Below are positions 21,739 to 29,356 of a stretch of 64,000 nucleotides of DNA, piece after piece. The stretch is from positions 1 to 64,000 of the IMG/VR virus record IMGVR_UViG_3300009506_000021; one strand, given 5' to 3'. Origin of the DNA: a virus. The translations under genes were made by a program, and so were the position numbers. The first letter of the stretch is position 1, and each line of letters starts with the position of its first letter. The notes beneath the pieces were generated by a model. That model did no database searches, was not told where the DNA came from, and was given only the letters and a program-made list of their open reading frames with translations.

Positions 21739-23634
21739 ATGGCACGGAAAAGAGACTATACAGGAAAAGACATTCAGGTCTTGAGTGATCGAGATCATGT
21801 GCGCTTGCGTACCCAAATATATCTTGGGAACATGCACCCCACACCATATCCCATTCCTATTCTCAGTGATACGTCATTTAGGGTTGATGAAGTAACTTTC
21901 ATCCCTGCAGTCTACAAAGCGATCGGAGAAATCATCGACAACAGTGTTGACGAGTTCGCTCACGTTGACATAAAGAACAAACAACTAACAATCAAAGCAA
22001 ACTCACTGCTCGGTGAATACACGATCGCTGACAACGGTCGCGGTATCCCCATTGACAAGCACGAGACAGGAAAGTACACACCAGAAGTCGCTCTTGGTTC
22101 ATTGCGATCCGGTCGAAACTTTACCGACGACAAAGAAGTTGGTGTTATCGGTCAGAACGGTGTTGGATCTGCTTGTACGAACTTCTGTTCGCTTGACTTT
22201 CATGTCAAAATCAACCGAAACGGAAAGTGCTACCAACAGACCTTCAGCAACGGTGCCGAGAAAGTAAGCAAACCTTCAATCCGTAAAGGTGCGGCAAAAA
22301 CAGGAACGGAGATCACTTTCACTCTCGATCCCGAAGTGTTTTCAGACATTACCCTTCCTGATGCGTTAATGCGCAACCGTGCAGTTGAGATCGCAATGAC
22401 AAATCCCGGAGTTGCTGTCTCGTACAACGGTGAGAAGTTCAAGTACAACAAGGGCATGGAAGAGGTTGTCAAGAAACTTACAAAGAGCAGTATTCTTGAC
22501 GAAGGTTCCTATTTCAAGTTTCAAGCTAACAACATGGAATTCTATGTTATTGTTGGCGTCAATCAAGAAGTCGATGAGCAAGTGTTCACTTGGGTAAACA
22601 GCTCACTGTTGTTTGATGGTGGTTTGTGTAACACTCAGTTCATGAATGCATTCATTGACCGCACAATCAAACACCTTCAGCCACAAGCAAAGAAAGAAAA
22701 GGCTGAGGTTACAAAGAATGATGTTCGTATGCAGTTGCTTGTTTTCGGTAACCTTCGCATTCAGAACCCCGAATATGATGCACAAAGCAAAACTCGTTTG
22801 ACAGGACCAAACCTGCGTAAAGAGATGCAGGACATGGTTGAGAGCCATTGGCGTTCATTTGCTCGACAGCAGAAGGCATGGTTGGATGATGTACTTGAGC
22901 GAGCACTGGTTCGACACCATTCGAAGGCAAACACAAAGGCAATCAAAGAGCACGAGAAAGGTCTAAAGAAAAAAGTAGCAGGGCTGACTGACGCTACTCA
23001 CAAGAACCGTGCCCTGACACAGGTCCTGATTACAGAGGGTCTGTCCGCAGCGTCAATGATCACGGAAGCAAGAGATCCGAGAACAACTGCGTCGTTCCCC
23101 TTGACTGGTAAGATCAACAACGTATATGGATCAACACCTGCACAACTGCTCAAGATGGGTAAGATTACAAACCTATTATCTGCAATTGGATTGATTCCAG
23201 GCAAAAAGGCAGTGCGCAGTGAGCTAAGATTTGGTAAGATTATTATCGCAACGGACGCTGACGTAGACGGTAGTGACATTTTCACACTACTCGTCAATCT
23301 ATTTTATCAATGGACGGAGCTTTTCGATCCAAGATATGAACCAATCATATACCGGTTGGTTGCACCAAACGTATGCCTTGTAAAGGGCAAACAACGAATT
23401 CACTTTGCATCTCGCAAAGAGTATGAAGCCAAGAAAGGGAAGTATCGTGGATACGAAGTCCGCTATTATAAAGGGCTTGGTAGTATGGTTAAGGAGGACT
23501 GGGAAATGATTCTGTCTGGTGAGACAGATACGCTGATACCCGTCCAAGATGACGGAAACATGAAAGCAACACTTAAACTTTTATTTGGTCCCGATAGCGA
23601 CGTTAGAAAAAGGTGGTTACAAGATGACGAATGA
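21739..23634 (+). CDS. 39: DNA topoisomerase II large subunit (T4 gp39/60 type)
   Basis: 631 aa. It corresponds to the ATPase and TOPRIM parts joined in one chain. The ATPase site has IGEIIDNSVDEF near residue 63 and TIADNGRGIPIDKHETG. TOPRIM has LITEGLSAASMI near 431 and IATDADVDGSDI near 507, the Mg-binding acids. T4 splits these between gp39 and gp60, but this phage keeps one gene. It works with the gp52-like breakage subunit at 25564 to relax DNA during replication. Its end overlaps the next gene by 11 bases. Confidence 0.95.
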   Translation: MARKRDYTGKDIQVLSDRDHVRLRTQIYLGNMHPTPYPIPILSDTSFRVDEVTFIPAVYKAIGEIIDNSVDEFAHVDIKNKQLTIKANSLLGEYTIADNGRGIPIDKHETGKYTPEVALGSLRSGRNFTDDKEVGVIGQNGVGSACTNFCSLDFHVKINRNGKCYQQTFSNGAEKVSKPSIRKGAAKTGTEITFTLDPEVFSDITLPDALMRNRAVEIAMTNPGVAVSYNGEKFKYNKGMEEVVKKLTKSSILDEGSYFKFQANNMEFYVIVGVNQEVDEQVFTWVNSSLLFDGGLCNTQFMNAFIDRTIKHLQPQAKKEKAEVTKNDVRMQLLVFGNLRIQNPEYDAQSKTRLTGPNLRKEMQDMVESHWRSFARQQKAWLDDVLERALVRHHSKANTKAIKEHEKGLKKKVAGLTDATHKNRALTQVLITEGLSAASMITEARDPRTTASFPLTGKINNVYGSTPAQLLKMGKITNLLSAIGLIPGKKAVRSELRFGKIIIATDADVDGSDIFTLLVNLFYQWTELFDPRYEPIIYRLVAPNVCLVKGKQRIHFASRKEYEAKKGKYRGYEVRYYKGLGSMVKEDWEMILSGETDTLIPVQDDGNMKATLKLLFGPDSDVRKRWLQDDE

Positions 23635-23869
23635 TCCAACTCCAGAACAGCTCGAAAGTGCAAACGATGACATCACGCTCGCAAATGCGTTGATTGAAAA
23701 AGCCGAGGATTTGGCTGAAATCATTCGTACGCACACCGAAAGCGGCAATGTTACGATGCCACTGAACAAACTGACCGAGATACTTGTATTGGTCAGTGAA
23801 CTGGCACTCGTGAATGCCATCACAACAGGTTCCATGCTGCAGGAAAATGCTCTACGGGTCTTGGAATAG
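23624..23869 (+). CDS. Small acidic helical protein
   Basis: 81 aa beginning MTNDPTPEQLESANDDITLA. It is almost entirely helical (NALIEKAEDLAEIIRTH, LTEILVLVSELALVNAI) and acidic, so probably a small helical bundle. Start 23624 has AAAAAGG upstream and overlaps the topoisomerase stop. Function is unknown. Confidence 0.6.
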   Translation: MTNDPTPEQLESANDDITLANALIEKAEDLAEIIRTHTESGNVTMPLNKLTEILVLVSELALVNAITTGSMLQENALRVLE

Positions 23870-23873
23870 AAGA

Positions 23874-24551
23874 GTGAGCCCAGACGAACTACATCGGTTG
23901 TATGTTGAGGATCTCACAAAGATTGTGAGCTACGGTGGAGGTCCTCGACCTCGTGTGCGACACCCAGGAAAGTGGGAGGCACTCGATCGTGTCATATATC
24001 TGAAGGAAAATCAGATTTCGTTGGCGAGTAGAAATGTGTGGGTCTGGAGCGACCTGCACTTCTACCACAAGAATATTATTGATTTCAGTGAGCGTCCTTA
24101 CGACAACGTTGAGCAGATGAACGAACATCTGATCGCCAACTATAACGACTACGTTGGTCCTGATGATGTGAGCATTTGGGTTGGCGATGTTGGTTTTGCA
24201 AACGAAACCAAGATCAACGCACTTCTTGACCAATGTCAAGGCTACAAGATTCTGGTTCTTGGCAACCATGATTTTCATCGTCGCAAACGACCACTGAAAC
24301 TGAACTTCGATGAGATACACTTGTTGTATGCTTACGAAACACCAGAAGTCGATTTGGTTTTCACCCACTATCCAATGGACAATGTTCCATACCCTTGGGT
24401 CAATATTCATGGTCATTTACATGCGTACCCAAAAGCCGATACTGGACATCCACTACATTATAATGTATGCTGTGAATTACATGGGTATAAGCCTATCACG
24501 CTCGACAGCATTCTCCAAGTTGCAAAAATGAGAGTACAACACTATGATTGA
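23874..24551 (+). CDS. Metallophosphoesterase
   Basis: 225 aa from a GTG at 23874. The calcineurin-like signature is complete: VWVWSDLHFYHKNI (DxH, metal 1), WVGDVGFAN (GDxG), KILVLGNHDFH (GNHD), FTHYPM and NIHGHLHAYP (GHxH). Such enzymes hydrolyse phosphodiesters or nucleotides; the pattern DLHFYHKNII...R fits a phage phosphoesterase subfamily. The first 45 residues (PDELHRLYVEDLTKIVSYGG) are an extra lead. The start is a choice between this GTG and none better. Substrate unknown. Confidence 0.88.
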   Translation: MSPDELHRLYVEDLTKIVSYGGGPRPRVRHPGKWEALDRVIYLKENQISLASRNVWVWSDLHFYHKNIIDFSERPYDNVEQMNEHLIANYNDYVGPDDVSIWVGDVGFANETKINALLDQCQGYKILVLGNHDFHRRKRPLKLNFDEIHLLYAYETPEVDLVFTHYPMDNVPYPWVNIHGHLHAYPKADTGHPLHYNVCCELHGYKPITLDSILQVAKMRVQHYD

Positions 24552-25050
24552 GAGCCTGCAAGACCTTTTAACAAAACCAGAACCCAAAAAGAATACAGAC
24601 GTAAAGGGACCAACGTGGCCGTTCAATTGGCATTACATGGTTGAGTTCGTTGTCGACTTGCGGGAACGCGAAGACGGAGGTGATCCGGAAATCCTTAAGC
24701 GCGAGTACATTACACTTGTTGGTGATATGGACTCAGACGCGTATTTTTCCGAGTGCGTTTGGAATGCGTTACCATCAGATTTTCTCCCAACTCATGGGCG
24801 GGGAATCAATTTTGAAACGGATGAGTTTGATATTCGTGAACCTGCTGTCTACCGTTTCACATTTGGTGTGCGTACACAAGGTGAGAAATATTGGACTGAC
24901 TGTGGGTATGAATATGACTCTTGGGAGGAGTACACACTGATTAACTTCTACAAGTTCACCGAGGAAGAAGTCGAGGTGTGTTGGGATCCACTTGATCCTA
25001 TGGACGACTACGACATTCGTGAGCTCGACTATCCTTTGGAGACTGATTGA
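24544..25050 (+). CDS. Acidic hypothetical protein
   Basis: 168 aa. After a Pro/Lys-rich lead the protein is strongly acidic and aromatic (WPFNWHYMVEFVVDLRE, YEYDSWEEYTLINFYKF, DDYDIRELDYPLE). The beta-rich pattern suggests a compact domain. It starts inside the phosphoesterase end and stops 6 bases before the next gene. No family was recognised. Confidence 0.65.
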   Translation: MIESLQDLLTKPEPKKNTDVKGPTWPFNWHYMVEFVVDLREREDGGDPEILKREYITLVGDMDSDAYFSECVWNALPSDFLPTHGRGINFETDEFDIREPAVYRFTFGVRTQGEKYWTDCGYEYDSWEEYTLINFYKFTEEEVEVCWDPLDPMDDYDIRELDYPLETD

Positions 25051-25056
25051 TTTGTG

Positions 25057-25245
25057 ATGCAGCAGGCAAAAACATTCACCTGCCAGCAGTGCGGCAAGAT
25101 TTTTGGACTCGGAAGTGCCTATTTCGACAGCCGCAGTATGTCGCCTAAATATTACAAAGTAAACCAGGCAACCCAAAAAGTTGAACACGCCTACTGTAGT
25201 CCACACTGTAGTTTGGAATGGCACCAAAACAATCAAGGAAAGTAA
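25057..25245 (+). CDS. Small zinc-ribbon protein
   Basis: 62 aa starting MQQAKTFTCQQCGKIFG. A CQQC pair near residue 10 and YCSPHCSLEWH near 48 supply four or five ligands for one zinc site, the treble-clef plan of HNH-like or MYND-type fingers without a catalytic His motif. It might bind nucleic acid. A GTG at 25054 is also in frame. Confidence 0.6.
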   Translation: MQQAKTFTCQQCGKIFGLGSAYFDSRSMSPKYYKVNQATQKVEHAYCSPHCSLEWHQNNQGK

Positions 25246-25246
25246 A

Positions 25247-25591
25247 ATGCTATTGGAACATGAAAAGAAACCTGAGCCCAAAAAGGAAGAACCAGTACAG
25301 GTTGACAAAAAGAAAGAAACCAAGAAGGTGCGAAAACCACTAAAGAATGGTTTTCGCACAAATCAGTTGTGCCCTGTTTGCATCGGTGGTAAACTGATTG
25401 CAAAGTGCCGAAGAGAGAGCGTGCCGTTTCGCGTGTTTGAACCTCAGCACGGAACCTTTACAATCATCAGCGAATTCTGTGTATGTGACTCATGCAGGAC
25501 ACAGATCACACTTGCGGAGCAAATTGACAGGAACGCCGCACAAGTTCAAAGAGAACGAGCAAGATGGGAACGAAAGCAACAGAAAAAATGA
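25247..25591 (+). CDS. Hypothetical protein with two CxxC motifs
   Basis: 114 aa. A Lys/Glu-rich lead of about 35 residues precedes LCPVCIGGKLIAKC and CVCDSCRTQI, two CxxC pairs some 30 residues apart, consistent with one zinc ribbon. It ends in an Arg-rich helix (AAQVQRERARWERKQQKK). CAAGGAAAG precedes the ATG at 25247. Its end overlaps the topoisomerase gene by 28 bases. Confidence 0.6.
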   Translation: MLLEHEKKPEPKKEEPVQVDKKKETKKVRKPLKNGFRTNQLCPVCIGGKLIAKCRRESVPFRVFEPQHGTFTIISEFCVCDSCRTQITLAEQIDRNAAQVQRERARWERKQQKK

Positions 25592-26901
25592 ATGGTAGCG
25601 AATACGTAAACGAACAGCGCAGAGAGTACTCTCTGTATGTCCTGCAGATGCGAGCCATCCCAGCAATCGCTGATGGTCTAAAGGCAGCACAACGACGTGT
25701 TCTTTGGACCGCACGAGATGGGAAGAAACATAAAAGTGCCACACTTGCTGGTGCTACGATGCCGATCCATCCACACGCATCGCCTGAGGGTGCAATCAAC
25801 ACTCTCGCCGCTCCTTACGGAAACAACATTCCATTGCTCCATGGTGATGGGGCATTTGGCACTCTGCTCAACCCAACAGCGTATGGTGCCTCTCGGTATA
25901 CTTCGGTGAAGGTATCTGAGTTCACAAAAGACGTAATGTTCGCTGACATTGAGCTTGTGCCGTTGCAAGAGAATTATGACGGAACACTTGAAGAGCCAGT
26001 TCACTTTCTGCCTCTTGTTCCTGTCTCTCTTCTTAATGCAAGTGAAGGCATTGCAGTTGGTTTTGCCTCCAACATCCTTCCACGTGCTCTTGAAGATATT
26101 ATCACGGACCAGATCAATCACCTACGAGGCAAGAAGATCAAAGAGCGTAGTCCAACATTCTATCCAACAAACGCAGTTGGTATCAAGGTGATGGATGGAA
26201 AGTGGGCGTTCAGTGGTAAGTTTGAGGTGATGAACACGACAACAATTCGCATCACGCAGCTTCCGTATGGAGCAAGTCACGAGAAGTACGTTGAGCATCT
26301 TTTGAAACTCGAGGAAGAAGGTAAAATCGTTGACTTCGAGGACAACTCCAAAAACATATACGACATTGTGGTCAAATTCAAAAGAGGCATGATCGCCGAT
26401 GTAGGCAAGGTGATGAAGCTGCTGAAACTGACCACAACGTCAAATGAGAATATGAACCTGTTGGATTTCGACGGGGAGCGTGTTCTTGCTGCTGAATACG
26501 TGCAGGTCGTTCAAGACTTCACAGATTGGCGGCTGAGCTGGTATAAACAGCGTTATGAGCGGTTAGCCAAGCTCCTTGACATCGACATTCAGAAGTATAA
26601 GGACATCCTTCTAGCCATCAAGAAAAACGTTGGTGGCATGGTCAAAAAGATCAAGTCGAGGGCAGAATTGAAGAGTTTTTTGACCGAAATCGGCATTGTC
26701 CACATCGATTACATTGCTGATCTGCCCATTTACCGTTTCACGGAAGAAGAGCGCATCAAAACCGAAGGAAAGCTGAAAGATGCGAATGACCAGATGAAGA
26801 AGTATAGGGTCCTGTTGACAAAACCAGAAGAACGTAGTAAAGTGTATGTGTCTGAATTGCAGACTGTTTTGAAGAATTTTCAGAAAGGCAATTATGCATA
26901 A
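25564..26901 (+). CDS. 52: DNA topoisomerase II medium subunit (T4 gp52 type)
   Basis: 445 aa, close to T4 gp52. This is the DNA breakage-reunion subunit. RAIPAIADGLKAAQRRVLW and the active-site Tyr in AYGASRYTSVKVSEF near residue 113 are intact, with NILPRALEDII and a C-terminal coiled-coil region. It pairs with the ATPase/TOPRIM subunit at 21739. It starts at ATG 25564 or at the ATG 25588 (MNGSEYVNEQ), which also fits; the first reading overlaps the upstream gene. Confidence 0.95.
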   Translation: MGTKATEKMNGSEYVNEQRREYSLYVLQMRAIPAIADGLKAAQRRVLWTARDGKKHKSATLAGATMPIHPHASPEGAINTLAAPYGNNIPLLHGDGAFGTLLNPTAYGASRYTSVKVSEFTKDVMFADIELVPLQENYDGTLEEPVHFLPLVPVSLLNASEGIAVGFASNILPRALEDIITDQINHLRGKKIKERSPTFYPTNAVGIKVMDGKWAFSGKFEVMNTTTIRITQLPYGASHEKYVEHLLKLEEEGKIVDFEDNSKNIYDIVVKFKRGMIADVGKVMKLLKLTTTSNENMNLLDFDGERVLAAEYVQVVQDFTDWRLSWYKQRYERLAKLLDIDIQKYKDILLAIKKNVGGMVKKIKSRAELKSFLTEIGIVHIDYIADLPIYRFTEEERIKTEGKLKDANDQMKKYRVLLTKPEERSKVYVSELQTVLKNFQKGNYA

Positions 26902-27166
26902 CGCTTCTGCTGATTATGGTGAAATTACCCATTATATGTTTTACCTGTCCCTCCTCGACACCAAAAGATTACGAGGTAAATATCGTATATCCAATGAGGA
27001 CCTTCCTCATGGTGTTGTAGTGTCCGCCAAACGTGAACATATCATTGAGCACCTTGCTCAGGAAAAGTTTGGTGTTGACGCGATGCATAACTATCACAAC
27101 CAGTGCATCGAGTGGGACATAACAGAAAAGCTGATGAGCAAAACAGGCAAGAGAAAGAAAGCATGA
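26894..27166 (+). CDS. Small hypothetical protein
   Basis: 90 aa (MHNASADYGEITHYMFYLSL). Mixed alpha/beta, mildly basic at the end (SKTGKRKKA). It overlaps both neighbours and is part of the topoisomerase operon. No family was recognised. Confidence 0.6.
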   Translation: MHNASADYGEITHYMFYLSLLDTKRLRGKYRISNEDLPHGVVVSAKREHIIEHLAQEKFGVDAMHNYHNQCIEWDITEKLMSKTGKRKKA

Positions 27167-27429
27167 GTAGACACCATTACGTGCATGCGCACGAAGCAAG
27201 TACAATCGATTACGATATCAAGCACCGCTCCGCAATAGAGCTACAAGAACTTTACGGGATTGAATTTTTCGAGGACCCTGACTCGAAGTTGGGTCGCGTT
27301 TATGATCCTGTTCTGCACAAAGAGTTTGGTTCGCTTTCAGAGTGGGCTGCGACACAAGTGCAGGACGAAGAGTGGAGCGAACTCGCCCATGCTCACCAGA
27401 ACAGTCGTATTTTCGACGACGAACACTAA
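27163..27429 (+). CDS. Small acidic hypothetical protein
   Basis: 88 aa beginning MSRHHYVHAHEASTIDYDIK. It is His-rich at both ends and acidic overall (FFEDPDSKLGRVYDPV). It starts in an ATGA overlap and is convergent with the zinc-ribbon gene on the minus strand, overlapping it by 4 bases. Confidence 0.6.
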   Translation: MSRHHYVHAHEASTIDYDIKHRSAIELQELYGIEFFEDPDSKLGRVYDPVLHKEFGSLSEWAATQVQDEEWSELAHAHQNSRIFDDEH

Positions 27430-27554
27430 TCCTTTTTGTTCTTAGGTTTATGGTTCTTGTGTACGGACGCAACTGCCAGTCCGCAGCAAGGACATAACCA
27501 TTTTTTCGTATTCAAAACAAACCTCATTGTTTTGTAACACTGGTCGCAGATCAT
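27426..27554 (-). CDS. 42-aa zinc-ribbon protein
   Basis: MICDQCYKTMRFVLNTKKWL then CPCCGLA and a His/Lys-rich tail. CxxC pairs 17 residues apart form a classic minimal zinc ribbon. The ATG overlaps the stop of the HAD gene (TAATG), so it is the last gene of this minus-strand unit. It may bind nucleic acid. Confidence 0.6.
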   Translation of the reverse strand: MICDQCYKTMRFVLNTKKWLCPCCGLAVASVHKNHKPKNKKD

Positions 27555-28054
27555 TAGATTCCTAGTTCCTTCAGTTGTTTGATTGTGTCTGCAGCATTCT
27601 TGTGAAGAATGCCAATTCCTCCTGCCTCTCTCCAAGGACCGATCGACTTCGCTCGATCATCAATCAGTATGTGGTTTGGTGCAGCGTATTTTGCTTTCAG
27701 TCTTGATTTCTGCACAATGTGAACTGGCACATTCGGATCAATGTGCTCAGCCACCCACTTACGTTTTTGTGCTTCCGCACCAAACTGTGGATCACCAGCG
27801 GCAGATAGAATTTCAGGCTTGTGCTTCTTAACGTAGTTCCAGAGCGTCATTGCATCAGACATCAGTGGAAGGTCATACCATAGCGTACCACCTCTCAGCG
27901 AGTATGCCTTAATGTATTTCCACATGTCTTTTGGGTTTTGTTTTTTCATTGGTGCTTTTAGCAGGTCGCTTGCACCTTTATCGAAGTCGGCGAGAACGCC
28001 GTCAATGTCTACGTATAATTTATAAGGCTCCTGCTTCAACTCGGTCAACTTCAC
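27554..28054 (-). CDS. HAD-type phosphatase (5'(3')-deoxyribonucleotidase-like)
   Basis: 166 aa. HAD motif I is YVDIDGVLADFDKG near residue 14 (nucleophile and acid Asp). Motif III/IV appears as NHILIDDRAKSIGPWREAGG. The VDIDGVLADF form is that of the 5' nucleotidase C subfamily, which dephosphorylates deoxynucleotides. It would complement the dCMP deaminase and thymidylate synthase of this phage. It begins 35 bases before the end of the upstream gene. Confidence 0.85.
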   Translation of the reverse strand: MKLTELKQEPYKLYVDIDGVLADFDKGASDLLKAPMKKQNPKDMWKYIKAYSLRGGTLWYDLPLMSDAMTLWNYVKKHKPEILSAAGDPQFGAEAQKRKWVAEHIDPNVPVHIVQKSRLKAKYAAPNHILIDDRAKSIGPWREAGGIGILHKNAADTIKQLKELGI

Positions 28055-28403
28055 GATCGGTCCTCTGCTGCAAAAATCTTTTTAGTGTCATTCTTTTTTC
28101 TTTGGATTTCTTGATATCGGCTCGAGTGTCCTTACCTTTGAACTCATCATCTACTTTTGTGAGATCGTACTCAAGCTCAGCTGGTCCCGAACCTGGATGC
28201 ATAGTTGCACCAGATCCACCCAAGCCAGTCCCTGTGTTCGAGCGAACTTCATTGATCTGAGCCTTTCTGCGCCATACAGTTAGAGGTCCATTCGCCATCT
28301 TGGTGCGGGATTCTTTACCTTTGTACGGCAATGCTGTACCAGCTGTTTTCCCAAGGAAATTGTACAGGCTAAGTTCGGTGTCTATGATATCAGAGAGATG
28401 CAT
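28020..28403 (-). CDS. Hypothetical basic protein
   Basis: 127 aa. The N-terminal part (LSDIIDTELSLYNFLGKTAG) is helical. The middle is Gly/Thr-rich (SNTGTGLGGSGATMHPGSGP) and the end is strongly basic (IKKSKEKRMTLKRFLQQRTD). Likely partly disordered and nucleic-acid binding. It overlaps the HAD gene and follows the small membrane protein at 28415. Family unknown. Confidence 0.6.
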   Translation of the reverse strand: MHLSDIIDTELSLYNFLGKTAGTALPYKGKESRTKMANGPLTVWRRKAQINEVRSNTGTGLGGSGATMHPGSGPAELEYDLTKVDDEFKGKDTRADIKKSKEKRMTLKRFLQQRTDREVDRVEAGAL

Positions 28404-28414
28404 AAGGGTATTTA

Positions 28415-28594
28415 CTACTTACCCTCAAAAAATTGCGCAATGGTACGAGCTATTGCGTGTTGCTCCTTAATCCGCTGTCGCTCTTTCTCCCAAACGTCGT
28501 TGGGGATTCGCCAGATCCTAATGGCGAGAGCAATAAGGGTAACAAAAAAGAACCCTCCCGTTATTAGAACCAACGCTCTATAAAGATCATCCAT
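28415..28594 (-). CDS. 59-aa single-span membrane protein
   Basis: MDDLYRALVLITGGFFFVTL and further hydrophobic residues to about 27, then a charged helix (VWEKERQRIKEQHAIARTIA). One membrane span with a cytoplasmic-type charged tail. The start codon lies 7 bases after a strong TATAAT, so the mRNA would be leaderless or nearly so. It heads the minus-strand unit 28594 to 27426. Confidence 0.65.
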   Translation of the reverse strand: MDDLYRALVLITGGFFFVTLIALAIRIWRIPNDVWEKERQRIKEQHAIARTIAQFFEGK

Positions 28595-28601
28595 TGCGAA
28601 T

Positions 28602-28631
28602 ATTATACAATGAGGTCGAACTTCTGGTCAA
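28602..28631 (-). promoter_or_regulatory. Minus-strand sigma-70 promoter, near-leaderless
   Basis: Reading the minus strand: TTGACC (28631-28626), 18-bp spacer, TATAAT (28607-28602), 7 bases, then ATG at 28594. The start would fall at +1 or +2. Confidence 0.8.
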
Positions 28632-28737
28632 CACCGCATTCAAAAACAATGGGTATGACCAGAGGTTGACAGGAGGGACCTTATTATCTGTAGAAAAGTT
28701 TTGCCTTTCTTTTTCTTTACACTTCTTGCAACTGTTA

Positions 28738-28745
28738 CCTAAATA
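28738..28745 (+). promoter_or_regulatory. Late-type promoter box for the GIY-YIG gene
   Basis: CCTAAATA followed by 5 bases and the ATG at 28751. With T4 geometry (box at -13 to -6) the A of ATG is +1. T4 homing endonucleases of this class are often late. The first two bases differ from TATAAATA. Confidence 0.45.
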
Positions 28746-28750
28746 CATAT

Positions 28751-29356
28751 ATGACATTCACCGTATACAAACTAACAAACCAAATTACTGGTCAACTTTA
28801 TTTTGGCTATACGCATCAAACGATGCAACAGCGTCTTTCGGGGCACAAGGGAGAACCTCGCAACACTCTCATATCTCGGTCCATTCGCAAATACGGCATA
28901 AACAACTTTTCTGTGGAAGTTGTGCGTACCTTTGACCAAGAAGAACCTGCTCTACAACAGGAAGTACAACTAATTGCTGAACACAAAACCAATCGTTTGA
29001 AATTTCCGAAAGGAAATGGACTAAACATGACAGATGGTGGCGAAGGTGCATCAGGGTACAAACATACAGCAAAACAACGACAAAAGTGGAAGCAAACTCG
29101 TAAAGGACAATTTGCAGGAGATAAACATCCTGCCTGGGGTAAGTTCGGTGCTAACAATCCCTGTGCTAAACGAGTTTATGTATACCATGCAGATACAAAA
29201 CATCTGTTTGCTGTGTATGATTCCATTCGTGATGCCGCAAAAGATTTAGATGTTCATCCGAGCAACATCTCCAAATGCTGCTCGGATAAGTATCCAAATA
29301 CACATAGCCTAAAAGGATTTATGTTTTCCAAAACTCCTTTATCCGCATTTACTTGA
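28751..29356 (+). CDS. GIY-YIG homing endonuclease with NUMOD domains
   Basis: 201 aa. The GIY-YIG core opens VYKLTNQITGQLYFGYTHQT and continues RSIRKYGINNFSVEVV, with catalytic Tyr, Arg and Glu in place. The C-terminal part has TDGGEGASGYKHTAKQRQKW and GDKHPAWGKFGANNPCAKRV, which are NUMOD3-type repeats, and a helix-turn-helix-like DAAKDLDVHPSNISKCC. It looks free-standing, since no intron is visible in the flanking RNR gene. Its end overlaps the RNR end by 18 bases on the other strand. Target site unknown. Confidence 0.9.
   Translation: MTFTVYKLTNQITGQLYFGYTHQTMQQRLSGHKGEPRNTLISRSIRKYGINNFSVEVVRTFDQEEPALQQEVQLIAEHKTNRLKFPKGNGLNMTDGGEGASGYKHTAKQRQKWKQTRKGQFAGDKHPAWGKFGANNPCAKRVYVYHADTKHLFAVYDSIRDAAKDLDVHPSNISKCCSDKYPNTHSLKGFMFSKTPLSAFT

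Noticed and set aside
28751-29356. Group I intron around the GIY-YIG gene
   Set aside because: The flanking nrdJ reading frame is intact and the endonuclease lies outside it, so it appears free-standing.
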